NCBI RefSeq assembly: GCF_900107175.1
Contig: NZ_FNOZ01000024.1
Span: forward strand, 1 to 64,000
DNA from: Modestobacter sp. DSM 44400
GTDB lineage: Bacteria; Actinomycetota; Actinomycetes; Mycobacteriales; Geodermatophilaceae
Direction of reading: 5' to 3'
DNA: 64,000 nucleotides
Positions 18,869-28,340 of this stretch are shown in pieces. A model generated the notes under the pieces. It did no database searches. It had not been told where the DNA came from and worked only from the letters and a program-made list of their open reading frames with translations. The position numbers and the translations under genes were made by a program. Positions within the stretch are counted from its first letter, which is position 1; each line of letters starts with the position of its first letter.

Positions 18869-19503
18869 CGGGCTCGAGCTGGCCGCGCGAGGTCGACACC
18901 CCGCTGGGGCCGGCCCGGGTGCACCGCGACGAACCGGACAGCGACCCGTGCGGCACGCTGGTGCTCGGGCACGGCGCCGGCGGCGGGGTCGGCTCGGCCG
19001 ACCTGACCGGCCTGGCGCTGGCGGCCGCCTCGGCCGGCTGGCGGACGTTGCGCGTCGAGCAGCCGTGGCGGGTGGCCGGCCGACGGGTCGCGCCGGCGCC
19101 GACGCGGCTGGACGAGGGCTGGACCGCGGTGCTCACGCAGTTGCGCGCGGACGGCGACCTCGCCGGGTCGCTGGTGCTCGGCGGGCGCAGCGCCGGGGCG
19201 CGGGTGGCCTGCCGGACGGCCGCCGCGCAGCACGCGGCCGGGGTGCTCGCGCTGGCGTTTCCACTGCACCCGCCGGGCCGGCCGGAAAAGAGCCGGGCCG
19301 CCGAGCTGCGGGGCGTGACGGTGCGGCTGCTGGTCGTGCAGGGAGAACGGGACGCCTTCGGGCGGCCGCCCGAGGTGATCGCGGCACTCGGCGGAGACCC
19401 GGGGCGGGTGTCCGCCGTGCCGGGTGACCACGCCCTGGCCACGGACGTCGCCGCGGTGATCGCGGCGACCCTCGGCTGGCTGGGGCAGTTCCCGCCGGGC
19501 TGA
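18865..19503 (+). CDS. Alpha/beta hydrolase (KANL3/Tex30-like)
   Basis: 212 aa. The oxyanion segment is LVLGHGAGGGV near residue 32 and the nucleophile elbow is LVLGGRSAGARVA near 108. The late acid and histidine regions appear as VVQGERDAFG and VPGDHALA. This is the dienelactone-hydrolase-like KANL3/Tex30 family, with unknown substrate. The GTG start overlaps the HAD stop, so it is the third gene of the dedA-HAD-hydrolase unit. Confidence 0.82.
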   Translation: MTGSSWPREVDTPLGPARVHRDEPDSDPCGTLVLGHGAGGGVGSADLTGLALAAASAGWRTLRVEQPWRVAGRRVAPAPTRLDEGWTAVLTQLRADGDLAGSLVLGGRSAGARVACRTAAAQHAAGVLALAFPLHPPGRPEKSRAAELRGVTVRLLVVQGERDAFGRPPEVIAALGGDPGRVSAVPGDHALATDVAAVIAATLGWLGQFPPG

Positions 19504-19510
19504 GCCGGAG

Positions 19511-20710
19511 TTAGGTCCGGCGGCGCCGCAGGACGACCAGCAGCAGCACCAGCAGGGCCGCGATACCACCGGCCGCGGGGGCGGCGTAACGAGTCATCGC
19601 CGCCCCGCCGGCGACCTCGAGCAGGTCGATCGGCTCGGGCTCGGCCGCAGCCGGGCGCGGAGTGGTGCGAGCCGGCGAGCCGGTGGCCGGCTTGTTCGGC
19701 GGCGCGGTGGTGCCGGTCGGCGGCTTGCTCGGCGCCTTCCTGGCTGCCGTGATCGGCGTCGGCTCGGTCACCGGGGACTCGTCCTCGACCGTGCCGGTGC
19801 CATTGAAGGGCGCGGCGTCGGACGCCGGGGCGGTGTCCGCGGCGACCGGAGCCGCGGAGAGAGCCGGGGGGACCGTCGGGTCGGGCACCGAGGACGAGGT
19901 CGGCGCGGTCGGCGCGGTCGAGGTGGCCTTGGCCGGTGCGGTCGCCTTGGCCGGGGTGGCCTTCGCCGGGGTGGCCTTGGTGGGGGTGGTGGCCTTGGCC
20001 GGGGTGGTGGCCTTGGCCGGCTGTGCGGCTGCCTCCGCGCCGGCGGTCGTGTCGGCCGCGGCGGCAGCGGTCTTCTTGGCCGCGGCGGCGGCCTTCTTCG
20101 CCGGGGTCCCGTCGCCGGCGGAGCCCTCGACGGCTGCCGCCACCTCCTCGACGGCGCCGGCGGTGGTGGCGGCAGCCTTGGCTGCCGCGGCCTTCGCGGT
20201 GCCCGCCACGGTCGGCTCCTGGGTGGCGGCAGCGGTGTCCACCGCAGCCGGGTCGACGCCGAGGTCGCCGCTCGCCAGTTGGGCGGACAGCTTGTCGGCG
20301 AACTGGCCGAGCAGCTTGTTGCCGACGTCGGTCATCACGCCCCGGCCGAACTGGGCCGGCCGGCCGGTGATGTTGAGGTCGGTCATGACGTCGACGCGGG
20401 TGACGCTCCCCTCGGAGGCGAGCTTCGCGGTGATGGTGGCCGCGGCCGTCCCGTTGCCCCGCTGGTCCTTGCCGCGGGCGTCGATGACCGCGCGGTGGGT
20501 GGTCTCGTCGCGCTCGGTGAACGAGCCCTTGCCCTGGTAGGTCAGGTTGATCGGGCCCAGCTTGACCTTGACCCGGCCGGTGAAGTCGTCGCCGTCGACC
20601 GAGTCGAGGATCGCGCCCGGCATGCACGGGGCGATCCGCTCGATGTCCATCAGCACCCGCCAGGCCTCGTCGATGGGCAGGGGGACGGTGAACGAGTTCT
20701 CCAGCTGCAC
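19511..20710 (-). CDS. coxG: CoxG-like SRPBCC protein with repeat linker and C-terminal anchor
   Basis: 399 aa. Residues 1-150 are a CoxG/SRPBCC domain (IDEAWRVLMDIERIAPCMPG, then VKVKLGPINLTYQG). Residues 150-370 are an Ala/Thr/Pro/Lys linker that includes several AKATTP/AKATP repeats. A transmembrane helix (AAPAAGGIAALLVLLLVVL) followed by RRRR ends the protein. CoxG is linked to maturation or membrane attachment of CO-dehydrogenase-type enzymes. The GTG at 20710 is chosen because GGAGG lies 7 bases before it. It is last in the coxSLM operon, 144 bases after coxM. Confidence 0.85.
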   Translation of the reverse strand: MQLENSFTVPLPIDEAWRVLMDIERIAPCMPGAILDSVDGDDFTGRVKVKLGPINLTYQGKGSFTERDETTHRAVIDARGKDQRGNGTAAATITAKLASEGSVTRVDVMTDLNITGRPAQFGRGVMTDVGNKLLGQFADKLSAQLASGDLGVDPAAVDTAAATQEPTVAGTAKAAAAKAAATTAGAVEEVAAAVEGSAGDGTPAKKAAAAAKKTAAAAADTTAGAEAAAQPAKATTPAKATTPTKATPAKATPAKATAPAKATSTAPTAPTSSSVPDPTVPPALSAAPVAADTAPASDAAPFNGTGTVEDESPVTEPTPITAARKAPSKPPTGTTAPPNKPATGSPARTTPRPAAAEPEPIDLLEVAGGAAMTRYAAPAAGGIAALLVLLLVVLRRRRT

Positions 20711-20854
20711 TGCAGGACCTCCGAGGATGTGCGGCACGAGCGCCTCCGGGCGGGGAGCCGGGGGCAGCTGGTCAGGCCGGGACGTGCGGTGATCGGGGCG
20801 AGAGGCCGACGCTACCGCGCGCGTCCGGCGCGCGCGGGACGGCAGTCGGAGGGC

Positions 20855-21712
20855 TCAGAGCCCGGTCGCGGCCGACAGGGCGCGGCGGGTCAGCACCCGG
20901 GCCAGGTGCTGGCGGTAATCGGCCTGGGCGTTGAGGTCGCTGCTGGGGCTGGTGCCGTCGGCGGCCAGCGCGGCGGCTGCGGTGACCGCCTCGAGGCTGA
21001 CGTCGGCACCCAGCAGGGCGGCCTCGGTGGCCGTGGCCCGCAGCGGGGTCGAGCCCATGTTGGTGAGCCCGATCCGCGCCTCGGCGATCCGGCCGCCCTC
21101 CCGGCGGACCGCGGCGGCCACCGCCACGATCGACCAGGCCTGCGCCACCCGGTTGAACTTCTCGTACCGGACGCCCCACTCGGAGCCGAGCTTGGGGAGG
21201 CGGATCTCCACGAGCAGCTCCCCCTCCTCCAGCGCCGTCGTCAGGTAGTCGACGAAGAACTCCGACGCCGGGACCGTCCGCCGTCCGGACGGGCCGACGA
21301 GGACGAACTCGGCGTCCAGCGCCAGCGCTACCGCCGGCAGGTCGCCGGCCGGGTCAGCGTGCGCGAGCGCGCCGCCGAAGGTGCCGCGGTGGCGCACCTG
21401 CCGATCGGCCACCGTCTCGGTGGCCTGGACCAGCAGCTGCCCGTACTGGGCGAGCAGCGGGTCGGCGAGGACGTCGGAGTGCGTGGTCATCGCCCCGACG
21501 ACCAGCACGTCCCCCTCCTCGCGAACCCCGCGCAGTTCAGCGACGCGGGTCAGGTCGACCACGGTCTCCGGAGCGGCCAGCCGCAGGCGCATGACCGGGA
21601 TGAGCGACTGCCCGCCGGCGAGCACCTTCACGTCCTCACCACCGTCGGCGATGGCCTGCAGCGCCTCGTCGACGGTGGTCGGTCGGGCGTACGCGAACGC
21701 AGCCGGGATCAT
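20855..21712 (-). CDS. coxM: Xanthine-dehydrogenase-family FAD subunit (CoxM-like)
   Basis: 285 aa. The FAD-binding motifs of the molybdopterin hydroxylase medium subunit are present: KVLAGGQSLIPVMRLRL near residue 30 and RHRGTFGGALAHADPAGDL near 107. It passes electrons from the Fe-S subunit to the acceptor. GGAGAG precedes the ATG and the gene follows coxL by 28 bases, in the order S-L-M seen for form II enzymes. Confidence 0.92.
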   Translation of the reverse strand: MIPAAFAYARPTTVDEALQAIADGGEDVKVLAGGQSLIPVMRLRLAAPETVVDLTRVAELRGVREEGDVLVVGAMTTHSDVLADPLLAQYGQLLVQATETVADRQVRHRGTFGGALAHADPAGDLPAVALALDAEFVLVGPSGRRTVPASEFFVDYLTTALEEGELLVEIRLPKLGSEWGVRYEKFNRVAQAWSIVAVAAAVRREGGRIAEARIGLTNMGSTPLRATATEAALLGADVSLEAVTAAAALAADGTSPSSDLNAQADYRQHLARVLTRRALSAATGL

Positions 21713-21740
21713 GGCTTCTCTCCTTCGTCGAGATCGCGGA

Positions 21741-24245
21741 TCATCGGTCTCCCCCCAGGGAGGAAGCGTCGGTGGACACGCCGGCGGTGGACTCGGTGGA
21801 GGCCCCGCCGTAGGCGTTGGTGCCGGCGGTCGCGCGGTCGCCGCCGTCCCCGCCGGTGTGGATGGCCCGCCAGACCCGTTCGGGGGTCAGCGGCATCCGG
21901 ATGTCGGTCACGCCGAGGTGCCGGACGGCGTCCAGCGCGGCGTTGACCACCGCCGGGGTGCTCGCGATGCAGCCGGCCTCCCCGACGCCCTTGGCGCCCA
22001 GCGGGTTGCCCGGCGCTGGGTGCACGGTGTTGCCGGTGTCGAAGTGCGGCAGGTCCGCGGCCGAGGGCAGCAGGTAGTCCACGAAGGTGCCGGTGGTCAG
22101 GTTGCCCTCGGCGTCGTAGATCGCCTCCTCGTAGAGCGCCTGGGAGATGCCCTGCGCCAGGCCGCCGTGCATCTGGCCCTCGACGATCATCGGGTTGACG
22201 ATCGTGCCGACGTCGTCCACGCAGGCGTACTTGCGGATCTTCACGAACCCGGTGTCGGTGTCGACCTCCATGGCGCAGATGTGCGTGCCGTGGGGGAAGG
22301 AGAAGTTCACCGGGTCGAACGTCGCCTCGGCGTCGATCGAGGGCTCGATGCCCTCCGGGTAGTTGTGCGCGGCGAAGACCGCGAGCGCGACCTCCTGAAT
22401 GCCGACCCCGGTGCCCGGCGTCCCCTTGACGGAGAACGTGCCGCCGGTGAACTCGAGGTCGTCCTCGCTGGCCTCGAGCAGGTGGGCGGCGATCCTCCGG
22501 GCCTTGGCGACGACCTTCTCCGCGGCCTTCACGACGGCGGTGCCGCCGACCACCAGCGACCGGGAGCCGTAGGTGTCCATGCCCCGGGGGGAGATCGCGG
22601 TGTCGCCGTGCAGCACCTCGACGTCCTCGAAGGGCACGCCGAGCTGATCGGCGACGATCTGGCTCCACGCCGTCTCGTGGCCCTGCCCGTGCGGGGTGGA
22701 CCCGGTGACGACCTCGACCTTGCCGGTGGGCAGCATCCGGATCGAGGCGGACTCCCAGCCACCGGCGCCGTAGGACAGCGAGCCGAGCACCCGGGAGGGG
22801 GCCAGCCCGCACATCTCAGTGAAGGTGGAGAAGCCGATGCCCAGCTGGACCGGGTCGTTCGACTCGCGGCGCCGCTGCTGCTCGGCCCGCAGCTCGTCGT
22901 AGCCGACCAGCTCCAGCGCCTGGTCCGTCGCCGCGCCGTAGTCACCGCTGTCGTACTCGAGGCCCGCCACGGTGGTGAACGGGAACTCCTCGGCGTTGAT
23001 CCAGTTCTTCCGGCGCAGCTCGAGGGGGTCCATACCGAGCTCGACGGCGAGTTCGTCCATGATCCGCTCGATGGCGAACGTGGCCTCCGGCCGGCCCGCC
23101 CCGCGGTAGGCGTCGGTAGGCACCTTGTTGGTGAAGACGCCGTCGCACTCGAACCGGTAGGCCGGGAACTTGTAGATGCCCGGGAACATGAACGCGCCCA
23201 GCGCGGGCACCCCGGGCGTGATCAGCCGCAGGTAGGCGCCCATGCCGGCCAGCAGCCGGACCCGCAGCCCCTTGAGGTTGCCCTCGCGGTCCGCGGCGAC
23301 GTCGATGAACTGGACCTGGTCGCGGCCGTGGTGGGCGGCCATCAGCGACTCGCTGCGGGTCTCGGTCCACTTGACCGGCTTGCCCAGCCGGCGGGCGATC
23401 AGGAGGGCGAGCACCTCCTCCGGGCAGACCTGCAGCTTGCCGCCGAAGCCGCCGCCCACGTCGGGGGCGATGACCCGCAGCTTGTGCTCCGGAATGCCGG
23501 TGACCATCGCGAGCATGACGCGCAGGACGTGCGGGATCTGGGTGGCCGACCACATCGTGAAGTTGTCGCCCTGCGGCTGGACGACGACCGAGCGGGGTTC
23601 CATGAACGCCGGGATGAGTCGCTGCTGGACGAACCGGCGGCTCACGGTGACCTCGGCGTCGGCGAACGCCTGGTCGGTGTCGGCCCCGGTGCCGGCCTCG
23701 CCGGCGTCGAAGACGAAGTGGTAGCTGGTGTTGGACGAGGTGTGCGAGTGGACCAGGTCGGCGCCCTCCTGAACGGCCTCCTCCATGTCCAGCACCACCG
23801 GCAGCGACTCGTAGTCGATGTCGATCGCCTCGAGGGCGTCGGCTGCCGCGCTGCGGCTGCGGGCGACGACGACCGCGACGGCCTCGCCGACGTGGTTGAC
23901 CTGGTCGACGGCGACGCTCGGGTGCCCGGGGTTGACCATGTCGGCAGTGACCGGCCAGGCACAGGGGATGGAGCCCTGCTCCTCGGCGAAGTCCTGACCG
24001 GTGTAGACGGCCACCACGTTCGGGCGCTGCTGTGCGGCGCTCACGTCGAGGTGGGAGATGCGGGCGTGCGCCACGGGGCTGCGCAGCACCGACAGGTGCA
24101 GCATCCCGGGCAGGACCATGTTGTCGGTCCAGGTGGTCGCCCCGGTGATCAGCCGGGCATCCTCCTTGCGCAGGCGCGCCTGGCCGACCTGGTTGGCCGG
24201 AGCCTCGGGGGCGGTGGTGCTGGTCGGGTCCTCGACGGCGGTCAT
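21741..24245 (-). CDS. coxL: Xanthine-dehydrogenase-family molybdenum subunit, form II CoxL
   Basis: 834 aa catalytic large subunit binding molybdopterin cytosine dinucleotide. The active-site loop reads AYRGAGR at about residue 379, the form II signature. Form I CO dehydrogenases carry AYxCSFR. The catalytic glutamate lies in GAKGVGEAG near the C-terminus, and GGGFGGKLQ marks a cofactor loop. Form II enzymes often oxidise aldehydes, heterocycles or unknown compounds, and CO oxidation is not proven for most. ATG overlaps the coxS stop. Confidence 0.92.
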   Translation of the reverse strand: MTAVEDPTSTTAPEAPANQVGQARLRKEDARLITGATTWTDNMVLPGMLHLSVLRSPVAHARISHLDVSAAQQRPNVVAVYTGQDFAEEQGSIPCAWPVTADMVNPGHPSVAVDQVNHVGEAVAVVVARSRSAAADALEAIDIDYESLPVVLDMEEAVQEGADLVHSHTSSNTSYHFVFDAGEAGTGADTDQAFADAEVTVSRRFVQQRLIPAFMEPRSVVVQPQGDNFTMWSATQIPHVLRVMLAMVTGIPEHKLRVIAPDVGGGFGGKLQVCPEEVLALLIARRLGKPVKWTETRSESLMAAHHGRDQVQFIDVAADREGNLKGLRVRLLAGMGAYLRLITPGVPALGAFMFPGIYKFPAYRFECDGVFTNKVPTDAYRGAGRPEATFAIERIMDELAVELGMDPLELRRKNWINAEEFPFTTVAGLEYDSGDYGAATDQALELVGYDELRAEQQRRRESNDPVQLGIGFSTFTEMCGLAPSRVLGSLSYGAGGWESASIRMLPTGKVEVVTGSTPHGQGHETAWSQIVADQLGVPFEDVEVLHGDTAISPRGMDTYGSRSLVVGGTAVVKAAEKVVAKARRIAAHLLEASEDDLEFTGGTFSVKGTPGTGVGIQEVALAVFAAHNYPEGIEPSIDAEATFDPVNFSFPHGTHICAMEVDTDTGFVKIRKYACVDDVGTIVNPMIVEGQMHGGLAQGISQALYEEAIYDAEGNLTTGTFVDYLLPSAADLPHFDTGNTVHPAPGNPLGAKGVGEAGCIASTPAVVNAALDAVRHLGVTDIRMPLTPERVWRAIHTGGDGGDRATAGTNAYGGASTESTAGVSTDASSLGGDR

Positions 24246-24751
24246 GCCCGGGCCACCGCCTCGGCGGGGGCGGAAGCGGTGCCGGTGCCGCGCATCTCGG
24301 CGGCCGCCTGCTGCACGGCCCGCACGATGTTCTGATAGCCGGTACAGCGGCAGAGGTTGCCCTCGATGCCCTCGCGGACCTCGTCGTCGCTGGGGTCCGG
24401 GTTGTCACCGACCAGGTCGATCGAGGCCATGATCATCCCGGGGGTGCAGAAGCCGCACTGCAGGCCGTGCATCTCGTGGAAGGCCTTCTGCATCGGGTGC
24501 AGGGTGCCGCCGTCGGCGATCCCCTCGATGGTGGTGACCGTCCCGCCGTCGGCCTGGACGGCCAGCACGGTGCACGACTTCACGGCCTCGCCGTCCAGGT
24601 GGACGGTGCAGGCGCCGCAGTTGCTGGTGTCGCACCCCACGACCGTGCCGACCTTCCCCAGGCCTTCCCGTAGGTAGTGGACCAACAGGGTCCGCGGCTC
24701 GACGTCGTCCGAGTAGGACGTCCCGTCGACCCGCACGTTGATCTGGGTCAC
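24242..24751 (-). CDS. coxS: Xanthine-dehydrogenase-family 2Fe-2S subunit (CoxS-like)
   Basis: 169 aa. Two iron-sulfur clusters are encoded: the plant-type site [16 protein letters not shown] with a later Cys (VKSC), and the C-terminal helical site QCGFCTPGM with [11 protein letters not shown]. It carries electrons from CoxL to CoxM. The start is GTG at 24751, because GGAGG lies 5 bases before it; the frame stays open upstream to a spurious ATG at 24826. It is the first gene of the operon. Confidence 0.92.
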   Translation of the reverse strand: MTQINVRVDGTSYSDDVEPRTLLVHYLREGLGKVGTVVGCDTSNCGACTVHLDGEAVKSCTVLAVQADGGTVTTIEGIADGGTLHPMQKAFHEMHGLQCGFCTPGMIMASIDLVGDNPDPSDDEVREGIEGNLCRCTGYQNIVRAVQQAAAEMRGTGTASAPAEAVARA

Positions 24752-24811
24752 GTGTCCTCCGCTTCGTTGCTTCGGCTGCGCACTGCGGTTCTCCCGCAGG
24801 TCTGCACGCAG

Positions 24812-24827
24812 TGTGACAACGGACACA
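24812..24827 (-). promoter_or_regulatory. Candidate CRP-family site upstream of coxS
   Basis: On the coding strand the sequence reads TGTGTCCGTTGTCACA. It matches the CRP/GlxR consensus TGTGA-N6-TCACA at nine of ten defined bases. It lies about 60 bases before the coxS start and next to a possible -10 (TAACAC). Its position could serve repression or activation. Inferred by pattern only. Confidence 0.4.
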
Positions 24828-25024
24828 AGTGTTAGGCCACGCTTACCTGATGGTCGTGGGATCGCGCTCCGCTTGGGCGGAGTCCGAGCGGGCCGGTTTC
24901 CGCTCGCGCGGAGAACCGACCGCTTTCCGCCCGCAGCTTATGGGGATGTCAACGTTGCACCCCGTTGCAGCGAGGGGCAGAAGTGCCTCGGCCGTCCGGC
25001 CCGAGAGCGGCCACAGTCCCTGCC

Positions 25025-25288
25025 GTGCACACGCCCCCCGGTCCGCCCGCCGAGCTGCTGAGGGTGCGTCTCGTCCTGCGGTTGATCACCCATGCGGACG
25101 TCGCCGCCGTCGTCGAGGGGCGGCGGCCGCCCGGCTGGGCAGCCGGCTTCCCGGCGCCCGGCGATGTCGAGATCGCCGGGTTGCTGACCCGGATCGGGGT
25201 GGTCGGCGGGGTCGGCTACGGGGGCGTCGAGTCGCGCCGCCGCCGTGGGTACGCGACCTTGACGTTCGAGATCGCCGCACCGGACTGA
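25025..25288 (+). pseudogene. GNAT acetyltransferase remnant
   Basis: 87 codons from a GTG. The start (RLVLRLITHADVAAVVEG, GWAAGFPAPGDVEIAGLL) looks like the first strands of a GNAT acetyltransferase. It jumps straight to the acetyl-CoA region (VGYGGVESRRRRGYAT) and stops soon after. The middle strands and the C-terminal half are missing, so this is best read as an internally deleted and truncated gene. Confidence 0.6.
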
Positions 25289-25378
25289 GCAGGTCTGCCG
25301 ACACTCGTGCTCTACGTCCGTAGCGGACTCAGCGCACGAGCGTCCAGCACGGCACGGCAGCGCTGGTCACCGACCGTC

Positions 25379-26161
25379 CTACGCCGGCCGGTTCCATCCG
25401 GTCCTTGGCTCGAGGTGGAAGCCGCTCCGCACGAGGTTGCGTGCACTGGGCGATCCCGGTGCGGCGGTCGCCGTGGCCGCCACCGCACCGGCACAGCGGG
25501 CGGCCCGCAGCCGGTGCCCCAGAAGAGCTGCCTGGACGCCGCAGCCACGGTGGTGCGGCAGGGTCGCGGCTCCGCCGAGGACCGCCGTCCGCCCGTGCAC
25601 GGACATGGCCGCCGCTCCGACCGGCTTCCCGTCGGCCCATGCCGTGAAGCAGCGGACGGCGCCGGCAGAGTGCTCCGCCCGCAGGAACCGTTGGACCTCG
25701 ACCGGTGTCGCATACCCGGCGATCAACACATCGAGGAACGCCATCCGCTCGTCGGCGGAGCGCATCTCGATCACGGTGGGACGGCCCGGGCTCGGCTCGC
25801 TCGGACGGTCGGCGATCGAAGTCAGATCCACCCAGGCGATCGGCCGTCGTCCCCCGTCCGAGAAGCCCAACGCACGTAGCCGTTCTGCCAGCCGCGGCGT
25901 CAGCGGACCCGTCACCACACTGGGCGACGGCAGGCCAGCGGCGTGGAGCCCGTCGAGCACAGCGGGGAGTCCCGATGCAGAGGCCGCGCCGAACCCGGTC
26001 ACCGCGTTGAGGAAGCTCAGCTGCGGCGACGTCGTCGCCACCACGCGGAGCCCGTCGACCTGCCATGCTCGGAAGTCGCCCGGTAGATCCGATGCGGAAG
26101 CGGCTGCGCAGGCGAGCCGCGCACGTCCGTGCACGCTCCGTTCAGCATCGGCGAGGTCCAC
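25379..26161 (-). CDS. GNAT family N-acetyltransferase
   Basis: 260 aa. An N-terminal domain of about 120 residues is followed by a GNAT domain, where the acetyl-CoA loop is TLPHHRGCGVQAALLGHRL near residue 205 and the last strand is SARNLVRSGFHLEPR. The layout resembles two-domain acetyltransferases of unknown substrate. The GTG at 26161 has GAAGG before it, and no in-frame ATG exists upstream. Confidence 0.78.
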   Translation of the reverse strand: MDLADAERSVHGRARLACAAASASDLPGDFRAWQVDGLRVVATTSPQLSFLNAVTGFGAASASGLPAVLDGLHAAGLPSPSVVTGPLTPRLAERLRALGFSDGGRRPIAWVDLTSIADRPSEPSPGRPTVIEMRSADERMAFLDVLIAGYATPVEVQRFLRAEHSAGAVRCFTAWADGKPVGAAAMSVHGRTAVLGGAATLPHHRGCGVQAALLGHRLRAARCAGAVAATATAAPGSPSARNLVRSGFHLEPRTGWNRPA

Positions 26162-26317
26162 GCCTTCATCATGGCCGCGTCCCGCCGGGGCACCCGCCGA
26201 CCGCGGCGGTGGTCTCGGTCGAGGGCGGTCGGCACCGGGAGTGCGGCGTCCGGGTCAAGTCCGGCGCTCCGGATGCCGACGTTGTGAGGGGACCGGCGAT
26301 CGAGCGGAGGAGAGTGC

Positions 26318-26977
26318 ATGGCCAGCACCGGTGCACTGCACGGACGCCGGGGCGGGCTCGCCCTTGCCATGTCCGCCATCGCGCTGCTGTCGGCGTGCAC
26401 GCCCGCCACCCCGCCGGTCCAGGTCACCGCGGCCACGGCCGCCATGCCCGCCACGCCCGCCACGCCCTGGACCGATGCCGCCCCCCGCCCGGCCACCGTC
26501 TACCCCGACCTGCCGGTCGCGCCCGTTGCGACCGGTGGGCTACAGGTCCCGCAGCCGCCGCGGCCCACCCGGGTCAACCGCGTCCCCATGCCGATGGCCG
26601 CCGTCGGCACCGCGCCCAGCTACACCCCGCCGACCGCGAGCTGCGGCGGCTACAGCTCACCTCGCCGGATCGTCCCGGGGACCGTTCCGGGCGCCGGGTC
26701 GGCCACCGTCACCTGGATGGCCGACAGCTCCCCTGCGGTACAGGGCTACCGGGTGTCGGCGGTGAGCCAGGTGCTCGTGACCGGCGTGCAGCCCGCGCCG
26801 CTGCAGCAGACGGTCGCCCAGCCCGGGGGCTGCGTGCCGATCACCCTCACCATGACCGGCCTGACGGACGGGACGCCCTACGTGTTCTGGATGGAGGAGC
26901 AGGTGCTGGACTCCCGGACCGGCGCCGTCCGCTTCGTGCAGGTGGGCACCTCCGAGGCCGTGGTCATCGGCGGCTGA
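26318..26977 (+). CDS. Putative lipoprotein with fibronectin-III-like domain
   Basis: 219 aa. A signal peptide ends in the lipobox LLSAC with Cys27 as the acylation site. A Pro/Ala/Thr-rich linker runs to about residue 110. The C-terminal part (ATVTWMADSSPAVQGYRV, then TLTMTGLTDGTPYVFWM) has the spacing of a fibronectin type III sandwich. It is probably anchored to the outer face of the membrane. GGAGGAG lies before the ATG. Its 3' end overlaps the convergent regulator gene by 14 bases. Confidence 0.75.
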   Translation: MASTGALHGRRGGLALAMSAIALLSACTPATPPVQVTAATAAMPATPATPWTDAAPRPATVYPDLPVAPVATGGLQVPQPPRPTRVNRVPMPMAAVGTAPSYTPPTASCGGYSSPRRIVPGTVPGAGSATVTWMADSSPAVQGYRVSAVSQVLVTGVQPAPLQQTVAQPGGCVPITLTMTGLTDGTPYVFWMEEQVLDSRTGAVRFVQVGTSEAVVIGG

Positions 26978-28289
26978 CGCCCCGGCGAGCGCACCGCAGC
27001 CGCTGCGCCTGCGCCGCGGCGACCGTCCGCCGGGACGCGCCGGCCGGCAGCAGGGCCAGGCAGGCCTGCCAGACGGCCAGATCGTCGGCCGCCTCGGGCA
27101 GCTCGCTGTAACGGACCAGCAGGTCGGGACGCCCGCTGACCAGCACCGCCGACCGGACCAGGCCGGCCAGCCGCGCCCGGGCCGCCCGGACGCCGGGGGC
27201 CGTCGAGCCGGGCAGCAGCGCACCCCGGTACCGGTCCAGCGCCGAGCTCAGCGCACCGCGGGCGACCAGCCGGCGCACCTCCTCCGCGTCGGTCTGCACG
27301 GGCCCGAGCAGCCGGTAGGGCCGCGAGCCGACCAGCTCGTCGCCCACCAGCCGGCGCAGCCGGGACAGCTCGGCGCGCACCGTCACCGCCGCGGCGTCCC
27401 CGGCGTGGCACTCGACTGCCAGCTGCTCCGCCGTCCGCCCCTCCCCCGTGGCCGCCGCCTCGGCCAGCAGCACGAGCAGCTCCGAGTGCCGCAGCGACAG
27501 CTCCTGCGCGCCGGCGGCCGTGGTCAGCCGGGCCCGGTCGCGGCCCAGCACCTCCAGCACCGGAACGGCGCGGCGCTCGGCGACCGGCGGCCGGCCGCGG
27601 CGCGACCCCTGGTCGCGGTGCAGCCAGCGGAGCTCGGACTCCGCGGCGGCGGCGGTGGCCCGCACCAGGGTGAGCACGTACGGGCTGGCCACGTGGTCGC
27701 CGCCGGTGACGTCGATGGCGCCGAGCAGGGCGCCGGTGAGCGGATCGTGCACCGGAGCGGCCGAGCAGCTCCACGGCTGGACCGGACGGCGGTAGTGCTC
27801 GCTACCGTAGATCTGGACGGCGTGGTCGAGCGCCAGCGCGGTGCCCGGCGCGTTGGTCCCCGCGACGTCCTCACCCCAGGAGGCGCCCTCCACGAAGTGC
27901 ATCCCGGCGGCCCGGTCCCGCAGCCGGGCGTCCCCCTCCACCCAGAGCATCCGACCCGCGGCGTCGGTGACCGCGACGATCATCTGGTCGACCTCGGCGT
28001 CGGCCACCAGCAGCCCGCGGATCACCGGCATGACCGCGGCGAGCGGGTGGGCCGCCCGATAGGCGGCGAGGTCGTCGTCGAGCAGGTCGACCGGGGGCGG
28101 GGCGCCGTCCGGGTCGACGCCGCTGCCCAGCGAGCGCCGCCAGGAGTCCCACACGACCGACCGCACGCGGCTCCCCGAGGGGGCGTCGACCCGGGTGACG
28201 AGCGCTTCGTGCGCTGCCCGCAGGCGCCGGGTGAGCACCGGGCTCGGGCCGCCGTCGGGCAGCGCGAGCCACGGGTTCATCGTCGACAC
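26964..28289 (-). CDS. GAF domain transcriptional regulator
   Basis: 441 aa. The N-terminal region (RVRSVVWDSWRRSL) and a GAF domain at about 80-230 (GMHFVEGASWGEDVAGTNAPG, then CSAAPVHDP) match the actinobacterial GAF/AcoR-type regulators. The C-terminal 180 residues hold a winged helix (RHSELLVLLAEAA, AVTVRAELSRLRRLVG) in place of the sigma-54 ATPase of AcoR. Such regulators often control alcohol or aldehyde oxidation genes, but the target here is unknown. GTG 28289 is used because GGGGAG lies upstream; ATG 28280 is the alternative. Confidence 0.82.
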   Translation of the reverse strand: MSTMNPWLALPDGGPSPVLTRRLRAAHEALVTRVDAPSGSRVRSVVWDSWRRSLGSGVDPDGAPPPVDLLDDDLAAYRAAHPLAAVMPVIRGLLVADAEVDQMIVAVTDAAGRMLWVEGDARLRDRAAGMHFVEGASWGEDVAGTNAPGTALALDHAVQIYGSEHYRRPVQPWSCSAAPVHDPLTGALLGAIDVTGGDHVASPYVLTLVRATAAAAESELRWLHRDQGSRRGRPPVAERRAVPVLEVLGRDRARLTTAAGAQELSLRHSELLVLLAEAAATGEGRTAEQLAVECHAGDAAAVTVRAELSRLRRLVGDELVGSRPYRLLGPVQTDAEEVRRLVARGALSSALDRYRGALLPGSTAPGVRAARARLAGLVRSAVLVSGRPDLLVRYSELPEAADDLAVWQACLALLPAGASRRTVAAAQAQRLRCARRGVSRR

Positions 28290-28340
28290 GGCGCAGGCTC
28301 CCCGGGGCTGAGGGTCATCGTGGCCCCATCGTGACGGCTG

